NCBI GenBank assembly: GCA_004173185.1
Contig: SEFZ01000018.1
Span: 28,385 to 92,384, forward strand
Length of the DNA stretch: 64,000 bases
Direction of reading: 5' to 3'
Origin: Sphingomonadales bacterium
GTDB lineage: Bacteria; Pseudomonadota; Alphaproteobacteria; Sphingomonadales; Sphingomonadaceae
The translations under genes were made by a program, and so were the position numbers. A model generated the notes under the pieces. That model saw only the letters and a list, made by a program, of their open reading frames with translations. It made no database searches and was not told where the DNA came from. This document shows, piece by piece, positions 36,974 to 44,874 of the stretch; within the stretch, counting starts at the first letter, position 1; each line of letters begins with the position of its first letter.

Positions 36974-37105
36974 TCTTCAAGACGCTTCGAATGATCGCAC
37001 CACCTTTGTTTCGGCATCTCGAATATCGCTGAAGCGCGCAGCCGGCGCGATCGCGTCGGTGAGATTGCTGACTGGGTCGTCGGCAACATTCCATGGTCGG
37101 TCGCA

Positions 37106-37408
37106 GTGCCCGACTGGCACGGCTTCCATGACCGATGGCCGCTCCTGTCGCGGGCCGAGCTCGCGGCCGTCGAGCAGGAACTTCGCCGGCGCGCTGACGC
37201 GCTAAACGATCCAGTCGCCGATCTTGACGCGATTGCGGCAACATTGTGCGGCCGCCTGCCCTATTGGACGGCAGCGGCCGACTGGCTGACGTTGAACTGC
37301 GGCGAAAACGTTACGCATCCCGAGTTCGTCTGGCTCTTCGGCCAGTTGTCGCGCGCCGAGCTCATTCTCGCCGCCATAGAGCACAAGCGGCGGCAGCAAC
37401 GACGCTGA
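37106..37408 (+). CDS. Hypothetical protein, alpha-helical
   Basis: A 100-aa protein from GTG 37106, though the coding signal runs further upstream in the same frame to at least 37061 (EIADWVVGNIPWSVAVPDW), where no good start is visible before a stop at 36992. The 5' end may thus be truncated or use an unusual start. Trp-rich helices (DWHGFHDRWPLL, LPYWTAAADWLTL) and a basic tail KRRQQRR. Unknown function. Confidence 0.5.
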   Translation: MPDWHGFHDRWPLLSRAELAAVEQELRRRADALNDPVADLDAIAATLCGRLPYWTAAADWLTLNCGENVTHPEFVWLFGQLSRAELILAAIEHKRRQQRR

Positions 37409-37471
37409 GTTAGCGGTCGAGCTCAATATAAGCGTCTCGGAGTGTCCGCGGATTTGATGTGTCCTCGGTCC

Positions 37472-37717
37472 ATGACCACCGGCCTGGAACGAGTCGCCCG
37501 CGCGCTATGCGAGCTGGATGCCAACCCGCCCGACGCGACGATGGACAGCAAGCCGCTCTGGCAGGACTATCTGCCAGAGGCTTGGGCAGCGATCATGGCC
37601 CTTCGCGAACCCGATCACGCGATGATGAGTGCCGCTGCTCTCCCGGCCACTGGATCAGAAAAAGATCACGTCGCAACGACATATCGGGCGATGATTGATG
37701 CGGCGATCGGTGGCTAG
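37472..37717 (+). CDS. Hypothetical 81-aa protein
   Basis: ATG 37472 opens MTTGLERVARALCELDANPP. The protein has a WQDYLPEAWAAIMALREPD core with alternating helix-like spacing and no membrane segment. It is the intact relative of the broken copy at 32090, which is about 70% identical by eye in the aligned parts. A start 30 bp upstream is possible but lies before the region of shared sequence. Unknown function. Confidence 0.6.
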   Translation: MTTGLERVARALCELDANPPDATMDSKPLWQDYLPEAWAAIMALREPDHAMMSAAALPATGSEKDHVATTYRAMIDAAIGG

Positions 37718-37834
37718 CTCCCCCCGAGCAAGGCAGTGGGCCATTTTCTCCAAATCGCCGGTTGTAGCCTGGCCGCTGTCAGCAAAACCTAAGATTGCCG
37801 GCATTTCGCTGGATCGAAGGAATATCGAATTTAT

Positions 37835-38062
37835 CTATTTCGATAGGCACGTCCCATCGCCCTCAATCCAGAACAACTCCTCGACCCCTACCTCGAGACA
37901 GCGTGCGATTCTGATTGCCAGCAAGGCTGAAGGGAAGAAAACCAGGTTCTCAATCGTGTTGATGGTTTTGCGAGACACGCCAACGCGGTATGCCAACTCG
38001 GCCTGCGTCAGCCCGTGTTGCTCTCGCTTGTCCCGGACACGATTTAATAGCCGCTCCTTCAC
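37835..38062 (-). CDS. XRE-family helix-turn-helix regulator
   Basis: A 75-aa single-domain Cro/C1-type regulator with the HTH QHGLTQAELAYRVGVSRKTI at about 15-34, and VEELFWIE near the C-terminus as in YozG-like proteins. The GTG start at 38062 overlaps the stop of the upstream membrane-protein gene as GTGA, so the pair is translationally coupled. It probably represses its own operon through the tandem palindromes upstream of 38478. Confidence 0.85.
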   Translation of the reverse strand: MKERLLNRVRDKREQHGLTQAELAYRVGVSRKTINTIENLVFFPSALLAIRIARCLEVGVEELFWIEGDGTCLSK

Positions 38063-38478
38063 GAACGATTTGATACCCGCTCCGAAACGCCAAAGCTGAT
38101 GAGAGCGGAACTGATGCCGACAGTCATCATGAGCTGGATTGCGTCGCGCGGACCGTAGTCTTTGAGAAACGTAAGACCATAGCAGACAACAGCCGTGGCT
38201 TGCATATTCCAGAAGCCGATCATTAAAGACCTGCGGCGGTTCAGGTCACTACTTTCGTCGTTTAGCATGTCACGTAACAAGCTGCCGCGGAATACGCCGC
38301 TTGCCCAAACCAAAAAGGCGCCGATAATGAGCCCGGTGACAATCCAGCTGACTGGGCCAGCACCGCCATCGTCCATGCGCTGGCCCTGCGTAACCATCAG
38401 GGCGGTTCCCATCGCGACCGCATAAATCGCTCTCCATTTCGCCAGGCGTTCAGCTTGATTGGCAATGATCGCGGACAT
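38059..38478 (-). CDS. Four-helix membrane protein paired with XRE regulator
   Basis: A 139-aa protein with four hydrophobic segments (about 15-30, 44-62, 86-103 and 113-132). ATG 38478 follows GGAGG at 7 nt. Membrane-protein/YozG-like regulator pairs of this kind are common in bacteria; function is unknown. The last 4 bp overlap the XRE gene. Confidence 0.75.
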   Translation of the reverse strand: MSAIIANQAERLAKWRAIYAVAMGTALMVTQGQRMDDGGAGPVSWIVTGLIIGAFLVWASGVFRGSLLRDMLNDESSDLNRRRSLMIGFWNMQATAVVCYGLTFLKDYGPRDAIQLMMTVGISSALISFGVSERVSNRS

Positions 38479-38491
38479 AATCAGACCTCCA

Positions 38492-38526
38492 TGTAACCCA
38501 CAGGTTACAAGTAACGTAAAGGTTAC
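38492..38526 (-). promoter_or_regulatory. Tandem palindromic operators upstream of the membrane protein/XRE pair
   Basis: TGTAACC-CACA-GGTTACA (38492-38509, perfect 7-bp half-sites) is followed at once by GTAAC-GTAAAG-GTTAC (38511-38526). Both share GTAAC/GTTAC half-sites. They lie 14-50 bp before the ATG at 38478, where a repressor would block RNA polymerase. They are the likely binding sites of the XRE protein encoded by the second gene of the pair. Confidence 0.75.
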
Positions 38527-39046
38527 ATATGGTCAAGCGTTTGAAAAATTGGGGCGGCATGCTTGGCCTCTCCGCAAGATGTAGCACTCGCCATCGCTTC
38601 TTCGCTCGACGTAAACGCTACGCCGATTTTCCGCGGAAATTGGCCCTTAGCGGCCTAACCGCTTTCAAAATGGCAAAGGGCCGAAACGGGCATCTTGCGC
38701 TGGTCAATGGTCGCCCTGCGAGGCTACGGACTTGTGCTCCAGCCGTGGGCTTGCGACAGCAGAAATATTCAAAGGAAGCTGCCGTGGCGAGAAAATCGTT
38801 CAATTCTTGCCACACGACATTGCGCAGATCCGGCGGCGCGTCCTCTGGTCAGTTGAACATCGACTACCAATTCGTCGAGCGAAAGGATCAGGACGCGAGC
38901 ATCTCGGCTGCTCAGATGCACGTGAAAAATAGCTGTGCTTGCAGCGCGGCAAGTTTGTCCCCTAACATCAACAACAAGACGAGGCCCACCTCCGCCGATC
39001 TAAGAAGCGAAGCTGATCGCGAAGGTTCTGAAGACGGACAATATTG
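38527..39046. other. 520-bp region without a recognisable gene
   Basis: An open frame spans most of it on the plus strand, but its residue composition (Cys/Arg/Ser-rich, no hydrophobic rhythm) does not look like protein. No RNA gene, repeat or terminator was recognised. It may be decayed sequence. Confidence 0.5.
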
Positions 39047-40333
39047 ATGTCGATGCAAAGCGAACACTCAGGGGCGACGAGAGGCCGATTCAACCCGCGC
39101 CGATTCATCGTTCTAGCCGCGCTGTGGATGACGATAGGCGCATTTATCGGCTTTATCGTCGCTGGTTCGAACGGGGTGGCACCCGATACATGGATACCGT
39201 TCGTGGTGATCGGTTTCATCGCGGCAAGCTTCCTGTTCAGCGGCGTGTTCGTGGCAGGCTTAACGCGCAATCTGAAGCCCATGCTCGACGCCGGACAGGG
39301 CGGAGTCGCAAACCGGATTCTCGACTCCGCCAAGGGCGGGCCTTCGCATGGTGGACGCGTGTTGGCGCGTGTCTGCAAGCTCGAAGAGGCAGGGCTGACC
39401 GTCTCGAACTTCAACCACATGTTCATTTTCACGCTGACGGTGTTTCCAGAACATGACGCTCCTTACGAAACGGTGATCCGCCAGTTTATCACGATGGGGG
39501 AGCTTCCCAATTTTTACACGGGGCGCTTTGTCGTGTTCGTCGAAGATCCGGCGAACCCCGGCTACGGTTTCATCGACAAAGACCCGCCCGAGGATTGGCA
39601 GCGGAAAGCCGCCGAGCCGCCCCTCGCCTATAAGACGCAGAAGGCCGAGACATCCTATCCCGACAAAGGCATGGGGCTGTTCGGCGGCGAGCTCAATGTG
39701 TCAGCCCGGATGTCACCGGTTCGGTTGATCGCCAATTTGATCGCGACGTTGACCTTCCTTGTACTCGGTTTTTTGGCTCCCTTCGCCCTCGTGACGGGCG
39801 GGATCGAGACGGTAACGACATTTGTGCAGGACTTGCCGAAAGCGATTACCGGGCGCGACGAAGGAAATTTCGATAGGGAGAAGCTGCGCAAGGCCTATGA
39901 TCGCGCATTAGCCTATGCGGGCGAGCGGCGAATCCATCGCATGAATATCTACAAGGACTATGTGAAGCTGACGGTCGAAAATCCGTCCCTGGAAAATGCG
40001 TATGACGACGTCACCATGCGCGGTGCGGTCGTGGATTCCCGTCCGAACGGAACAAGTGCTACCATCAAACCCGAAGAGACTTTTCGCGGCTCTGATACGA
40101 AGTTCGCGACGCTGGAGCATGCGCTGGGCGATGCGCTGATGCACGGCGACAAAGATCAGCTGTCCTTCATCGGTTTTCGCAATCGATCGCAAATCTCGAC
40201 GATCAGGATCAATGGCGCATCCGGCATCACGATAGGTGAAAGGAAATTCATTGTTGTAACGACCGGATTCGACAGCGATTATGGATCGACGTCCCGCGCA
40301 TATGATGCTGCGACCGGACAGTTGTTGAATTAG
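39047..40333 (+). CDS. Hypothetical membrane protein
   Basis: A 428-aa protein. TM helices are at about 20-40 (FIVLAALWMTIGAFIGFIVA), 50-70 (PFVVIGFIAASFLFSGVFVA) and 225-250 (LIANLIATLTFLVLGFLAPF). Between them is a soluble domain at 80-200 with LDSAKGGPSHGGRVLARVCK and FNHMFIFTLTVFPE. The soluble C-terminal half runs from 265 to 428. No family was recognised. The start could be TTG 39044, ATG 39047 or ATG 39053; the Shine-Dalgarno sequence is weak. The next gene begins 14 bp later, so they may be an operon. Confidence 0.6.
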   Translation: MSMQSEHSGATRGRFNPRRFIVLAALWMTIGAFIGFIVAGSNGVAPDTWIPFVVIGFIAASFLFSGVFVAGLTRNLKPMLDAGQGGVANRILDSAKGGPSHGGRVLARVCKLEEAGLTVSNFNHMFIFTLTVFPEHDAPYETVIRQFITMGELPNFYTGRFVVFVEDPANPGYGFIDKDPPEDWQRKAAEPPLAYKTQKAETSYPDKGMGLFGGELNVSARMSPVRLIANLIATLTFLVLGFLAPFALVTGGIETVTTFVQDLPKAITGRDEGNFDREKLRKAYDRALAYAGERRIHRMNIYKDYVKLTVENPSLENAYDDVTMRGAVVDSRPNGTSATIKPEETFRGSDTKFATLEHALGDALMHGDKDQLSFIGFRNRSQISTIRINGASGITIGERKFIVVTTGFDSDYGSTSRAYDAATGQLLN

Positions 40334-40347
40334 GTCCCACCGTCATT

Positions 40348-40740
40348 ATGCCTTCGAAGATGCGCATGCGCGTCAGCATCGATCATCATGTTGATGCCTC
40401 TGATATCAATGCCGAGGGCATGCATGACTGGCACTATGAATACGACGTCTATCGGTTCTCCCGAGGCTGGAGGAGCTTCGTCGCTCGGGGGTATACGGAC
40501 GAACCCGGTAAAATCGCGTTCCTGTCATGCGAAGTGAAGGTTTTTAGCATTTATCGGCACCGGCTTCTCAGCCCTGCCGACCTCAAATCATCGCTATTCG
40601 GTGCTGCGGTTGCGCATCTGCAAGGCCTTGGCATGACCTCTTTCGATCGACTGACCAACACCGGGTATGTGTCGATTGAAGATCCAGATCTAGCCGGTGC
40701 AACCGCGCATTTACGGGTCTCTCCCCGGTCGAAGCTTTGA
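40348..40740 (+). CDS. Hypothetical protein
   Basis: A 130-aa protein with no TM segment or signal peptide. The composition is normal for a globular domain (HDWHYEYDVYRFSRGWRSFV, then CEVKVFSIYRH). The start is ATG 40348. It follows the membrane protein at 39047 by 14 bp and is probably co-expressed with it. No family recognised. Confidence 0.55.
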   Translation: MPSKMRMRVSIDHHVDASDINAEGMHDWHYEYDVYRFSRGWRSFVARGYTDEPGKIAFLSCEVKVFSIYRHRLLSPADLKSSLFGAAVAHLQGLGMTSFDRLTNTGYVSIEDPDLAGATAHLRVSPRSKL

Positions 40741-40969
40741 AAGACGACCCGGCTGCCGAGTCGGTGAAGGCTCGAAAATAAGCTGCGCGCAAATCGCTCC
40801 GTTACCGACAGTTCAGTTGCAACCAGCCGCTTCCCTACCGCCGGGTCTGGCCGGTTGCGGACCGTCCGCTTCCAAGCCGCACCAAGCGAAAGCTGACTTG
40901 CAAGTTCTGACATTGTAGACTCGCGGCAGGACGCTAACATCCCGGCTATGCATTTCAGCAAGGTGATGT

Positions 40970-41755
40970 GTGGCTAAAGCGAAATTTTGGCCGGAAGGGC
41001 TTTCCGACGCGGAGGCGATCCAGAGGTTCGAAACACTGTGCCTCGGCGGATGCGACGGCATTCAGGATCTGGCGGACGATGCGCGGTACAAGGCCCTGCG
41101 GAAAGCCTTGCTTGCGCCCGACGACCTTCGTCCTTTGGCTCCATCGTTCATCGCAGCCCAGGCAAATATCGCGTCTTTTGTCCGTCATGTTAGAGAGACC
41201 AAGGATCGGTCGAAACGACGGGAGATGGTGCGAAGAGAATTCGGCGCGCTACAGGATCGAGTACGCGAGACCGGCGCCCGTAATTCTTCTGATTGGACAG
41301 GTCGGACCACGGCTCAGCAGCAAGCCGCAATTGTAAAGGCGCTAGCTCCGGCCGCACTAGATGCTGTTCAGAAGCTGATCGATGATGAGGAACGCTCAAG
41401 AGGGAACGGTGGGCCGATAGACCCCGAAAGAGATTTGGCACTCGCTCAGCTCAAGGCTTTGCATGCCGCGCTGGGCGAGCTCATCTCGCTTGCCAAGTGC
41501 GACAGACCTATCGAGGGCATCCTCGTCCGACTTCGTGCAATCGGCGACGAGACCAAGGGCACGATGGCCAATTTCACGGGCGCACTTCCAATAACCACAT
41601 CCGCAATGGTAGCCTTCAGCACGGTCGTCGGAATCTCGGAGTTCTTCGTAGGAAATGTCGTCCTCTCCGTTGCGGCTGGCGCGCTCGCAGGCAACACCGT
41701 TAAGGACGTGATGCTAAAAAAGGGAGAAGCAGGTCGCCCAAGTGGCCCTTTTTGA
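40970..41755 (+). CDS. Hypothetical protein with C-terminal membrane segments
   Basis: A 261-aa protein from GTG 40970 with AAGGTG upstream. It has an alpha-helical charged body (residues 1-200, several RD/KE-rich helices) and two C-terminal hydrophobic segments (about 205-222 TTSAMVAFSTVVGIS and 226-244 VGNVVLSVAAGALAGN). A likely terminator overlaps its stop codon. No family recognised. It sits directly before the low-GC operon and could be part of the same accessory set. Confidence 0.55.
   Translation: MAKAKFWPEGLSDAEAIQRFETLCLGGCDGIQDLADDARYKALRKALLAPDDLRPLAPSFIAAQANIASFVRHVRETKDRSKRREMVRREFGALQDRVRETGARNSSDWTGRTTAQQQAAIVKALAPAALDAVQKLIDDEERSRGNGGPIDPERDLALAQLKALHAALGELISLAKCDRPIEGILVRLRAIGDETKGTMANFTGALPITTSAMVAFSTVVGISEFFVGNVVLSVAAGALAGNTVKDVMLKKGEAGRPSGPF
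41716..41753 (+). terminator. A/T-flanked hairpin at the end of the 40970 gene
   Basis: AAAAAAGGG (41716-41724) pairs with CCCTTTTT (41746-41753) across a 21-nt loop. It overlaps the last codons and stop of the gene at 40970. It can act in either direction. Confidence 0.5.
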
Positions 41756-42059
41756 GTCAGATTCACCTAGTAAATCGTAAAAACCAGATCCTCGGATCAC
41801 GGGTCGGGGCACACTTCGGCAGCCGAATAATTTAGCCAAATATCCGCTCCGGGCAGAAGTAAGCTAAAGCAGTGTCTCAATTCCCAGCCTGCAAGCTGGC
41901 TGCACCGTCAGAACCCTGCAACGCGGCCGCACCGTAACGCGATCAAATGGGTTCTCTGCGGAAACGCTACAAGGATCTTTCGGTCATTTACACGGGCCGT
42001 TAGACGCAATAGGCTCTATTCAGCGCAACGATGCGCTTAGCACGATTGGACTAACAAAA
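41756..42059. other. 304-bp region upstream of the low-GC operon
   Basis: No gene seen. A weak hairpin CCAGC...GCTGG is at 41884-41899. A possible -35 TTTACA at 41987-41992 has only a poor -10 (TAGGCT) 17 nt later. Promoter placement is uncertain. The first gene of the operon uses TTG with no clear Shine-Dalgarno sequence. Confidence 0.4.
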
Positions 42060-43187
42060 TTGTCGTCCTTGGTAATTCGCGATTCCTCGCGAGCAACGGC
42101 TAGCACCGACAGTCGGCATTTTGCAGATAACGCGGTGATTGATCGTTTTCTCAAACAGACCCCGGTTACCCGATACTATGGCAGCAAACGAAAGCTTCTC
42201 GCGTGGATTTACGAGGTCACGTCAACACTTTCGTTTGATACCGTACTAGATCTTTTCGGGGGAACCGCGTCTGTCTCGCTGCTCTTCAAGGCAATGTCGA
42301 AGAAGGTAAGCTATCACGATGGGTTTACGTTCAACGCAGACGTTGCCCATACAATTCTGTCCGACAACGTAGCCCTGGATGAGACGTGGGTCGCTGGATT
42401 TCTCGAGCGCCTTCGCCCCTGTGACGGTGTGGTCGCTGCAAACTTCGACGGAATTTATTACACTGTCGAGGAGAACCGATGGATAGACGGATTCATGGCT
42501 GCGCAGTCTGCCCAGACGTTGGGCGACCGAGAACGCCAGTTGCTTCGCTATCTGTTGTATCAAGCCTGCCTAAAGAAGAGGCCGTTCAATCTTTTCCATC
42601 GGGCAAACTTATCGATCCGGACGCGTACGGATGTTCAGCGGTCTTTCGGCAATTTGACTACTTGGAATAAGCCGTTTGAAGTCCACATCTTGGCCAGCCT
42701 TCGTGAGTTGCAGAAGGCGCTGGTGATGTCTCCGCGATCTCACGAAATCATACCATCAACAAACGCTCAGGAGGTCGCGCCCGGGTATGATCTGGTTTAT
42801 CTTGATCCCCCGTATGTAGGCCACAGCAGCGCCCAAAATCGCGACAACTATTGGATGAAATACCATTTCCTCGAAGGCTTGTCCCGCTACAACGAGTGGG
42901 ATGGACTAATCGATCGAAAGGCAAATACCCGGCATATGAGGGAGCCGGCATGGATGCGCGATTGGTCTGATAAGAAGCTTTTCAAGGACCTGCTTTTCTC
43001 AACCATCGTCCGTCACAGGGAATCGATAGTCGTACTATCTTACGTCGCGGATTCAGTGCCGCATCACCAGGAAATTGAGTCCTACTTTCGAAGTATTTTC
43101 TCGGAAGTTTCCATGTTCCATAAATCGCATCGATATGCTCTAAGCGGGAAAGAGAAAAACGAAATCTTGTTCGTTGGGATTCCTTAG
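42060..43187 (+). CDS. D12-class DNA adenine N6-methyltransferase
   Basis: A 375-aa protein with the D12/Dam pattern. YYGSKRKLL (39-47) is the SAM-site start, DLFGGTASVS (64-73) the SAM-binding motif I and VYLDPPY (246-252) the catalytic motif IV DPPY. It transfers a methyl group from SAM to adenine N6 in DNA; the target sequence is unknown. The start TTG 42060 has a weak context; a GTG at 42135 is an alternative. The next gene begins 9 bp after its stop, and the following ones overlap, so it is the first gene of a four-gene operon. No restriction endonuclease is adjacent. GC is lower than in flanking genes. Confidence 0.88.
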   Translation: MSSLVIRDSSRATASTDSRHFADNAVIDRFLKQTPVTRYYGSKRKLLAWIYEVTSTLSFDTVLDLFGGTASVSLLFKAMSKKVSYHDGFTFNADVAHTILSDNVALDETWVAGFLERLRPCDGVVAANFDGIYYTVEENRWIDGFMAAQSAQTLGDRERQLLRYLLYQACLKKRPFNLFHRANLSIRTRTDVQRSFGNLTTWNKPFEVHILASLRELQKALVMSPRSHEIIPSTNAQEVAPGYDLVYLDPPYVGHSSAQNRDNYWMKYHFLEGLSRYNEWDGLIDRKANTRHMREPAWMRDWSDKKLFKDLLFSTIVRHRESIVVLSYVADSVPHHQEIESYFRSIFSEVSMFHKSHRYALSGKEKNEILFVGIP

Positions 43188-43196
43188 GATACGCTT

Positions 43197-43895
43197 TTGG
43201 ACTTCAAGGATATTAGAGTACCGGTTTGGGTGATGATCGTCGCCGCCGCACTACTTGCCACTATTGTGTTTGGCTTTTGGTATTGGTTCATGGACGAGAA
43301 AAGCACTAAGATGGTAGGCTTCGTTGGCGGCATGTTCAGCGGCTTGGCCGTCTTCATCATAACCTATGCAACTGTCATAGGACCGTCACTCAAGCTCGAG
43401 CGCTACATGCGTATGGGGGTCGTCGACCTGCTAGATAATAGGCATGACAGGGACTACTACGAAAAGCTAACCGCAAAAGCGCGTTATTCGGTCAGAGTCA
43501 TGGGCGTCTCGTGCTCACGTTTCGTCAATGACTTTCTGGACCCAGATGCGGACAAGAAGGTTTTGTTCGACCAGCTCCAGAGGCACGCCCATTTGAAGGT
43601 AGAATTGCTAGTCCCCATGGATAAGCATCTTGAGACGAACACGAGGGCTAAGACGAAGGCGCTTTCAGAAAAACTTGCTCAAATTGAGGCACTTCTTCCT
43701 GGCCGTGTATTGTTACGCCGCTTCGATAGCAAAGCGCATCACAGCTTCGTTATCGTCGACGACGACCTTGTCGCGGGCCCAGTGTTCGAAGGAGACAAGA
43801 GCCGTCATGCACCGGCAGTACACGTTAAAATGACAACAACGTTCGCGATGAAATACCGGGATTTTTTCGAGCAGCAATGGGCAAAGAGTGTCTAG
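43197..43895 (+). CDS. Membrane protein with phospholipase D-like domain
   Basis: A 232-aa protein. TM helices are at about 9-31 and 38-62, followed by a cytoplasmic or exposed domain from 88 to 230 with the order of a PLD-like/HKD-related fold: strand ARYSVRVMGVS, helix, strand HLKVELLVPMD, strand VLLRRFDSKAHHSFVIVDDD (H181/H182, D188-D190). The classic HxK(x)4D is reduced to HHSFVIVDDD, so the site may be partly changed. A TTG start is 9 bp after the methyltransferase. The membrane anchoring suggests an effector or sensor at the inner membrane; that is inference. Confidence 0.65.
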   Translation: MDFKDIRVPVWVMIVAAALLATIVFGFWYWFMDEKSTKMVGFVGGMFSGLAVFIITYATVIGPSLKLERYMRMGVVDLLDNRHDRDYYEKLTAKARYSVRVMGVSCSRFVNDFLDPDADKKVLFDQLQRHAHLKVELLVPMDKHLETNTRAKTKALSEKLAQIEALLPGRVLLRRFDSKAHHSFVIVDDDLVAGPVFEGDKSRHAPAVHVKMTTTFAMKYRDFFEQQWAKSV

Positions 43896-44874
43896 CGCCG
43901 CGGTTCGAATTGTCGTGAAACCACGCATTCATGTCGGATTGATCTCAATGCATGATGCACCCCCGCGCCGAAACGGGGGCATCGGCTTCGCGCTGTCGTC
44001 TCCGCAGGCGACTCTGACCTTTACCGCGTCAGCCGTATTTGCAATCGCCGACCGGAGGCATCGACCGCTACGCGATACAGAGATTGCAAGCCTCGTAGGC
44101 GCATTGAGCGTTGCGAGAGCCACATTGGGCCTAAAAAACGCTGTGACCGTTGTCATCACGGGTGAACTCGCTACCCACGTCGGCATGGGGTCAGGAACGG
44201 CCATTAGGCTAGCATGCATTGAAGCTATGCTTGCACTAAACGGGATCGAACTGCCGCGGGAAGAAGTCGTGCGCCTGTCCGGGCGGGGCGGCACCTCCGG
44301 AATCGGTATCAATACTTACTTCGAAGGTGGACTTGTTCTCGACCTTGGAGCCAGGAATGATGGAGCCGGATACGCGCCGTCGAGCATGGTCCGACCCAAG
44401 GAACTGCCTTATTCGCTGCCGGGACTCTCGCTCCCAGACTGGGAAATTTGCTTGTTTGTACCACGTAACATTCCCACGAAGAGCCAATGGGAGGAGGCCG
44501 AGTTCTTCCAGCGCGTGCTTCCGCTTTCGCCCGACGCGTCCTATCGCGCCTGCTATGAGGCGCTCTTCGGCGTGTATGCTTCGATCGCTGAGCAAGATGC
44601 GGTCAACTTTGTCGCCGCCATCGAACGTATGCAAAGCACAGACTGGAAAAGCCAAGAGTGGCGGGAATACGGTGGCGCATTGTCCGCCTTGCGTGATGAG
44701 CTTCGAAACCTCGGGGCAGAATACGTTGGTATGTCCAGCCTCGGCCCCATGTTGTTCGCCGGAGGTCCGAGTGTATTTTCTTCCGACGCCCAAGGAGCAG
44801 CAGAGTCGTTGAACTGTGACGCGATCATTTCGCGAATGAGCAATGTGGGACGTGTGATGGAGGTGATCTCGTGA
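43888..44874 (+). CDS. Beta-RFAP synthase-like GHMP-family protein
   Basis: A 328-aa protein with the full order of beta-ribofuranosylaminobenzene 5'-phosphate synthase motifs. PRIHVGLISMH is near 12-22, GGIGFAL 30-36, the GHMP ATP/PRPP loop THVGMGSGTAIRL 96-108, SGRGGTSGIGINTYFEGG 131-148, and SSLGPMLFAGG 283-293. The known enzyme joins PRPP with a 4-substituted benzoate in methanopterin synthesis, forming a C-riboside. Methanopterin genes are absent here, so the role is probably different, but a ribosylation reaction on an aromatic base or acid is suggested. The GTG start overlaps the gene before by 8 bp. No homologue in defence islands is known to me. Confidence 0.78.
   Translation: MSSAAVRIVVKPRIHVGLISMHDAPPRRNGGIGFALSSPQATLTFTASAVFAIADRRHRPLRDTEIASLVGALSVARATLGLKNAVTVVITGELATHVGMGSGTAIRLACIEAMLALNGIELPREEVVRLSGRGGTSGIGINTYFEGGLVLDLGARNDGAGYAPSSMVRPKELPYSLPGLSLPDWEICLFVPRNIPTKSQWEEAEFFQRVLPLSPDASYRACYEALFGVYASIAEQDAVNFVAAIERMQSTDWKSQEWREYGGALSALRDELRNLGAEYVGMSSLGPMLFAGGPSVFSSDAQGAAESLNCDAIISRMSNVGRVMEVIS

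Noticed and set aside
38529..39047. 172-aa open frame on the plus strand
   Set aside because: Composition is Cys/Arg/Ser-rich without hydrophobic rhythm; no Shine-Dalgarno sequence or family likeness.
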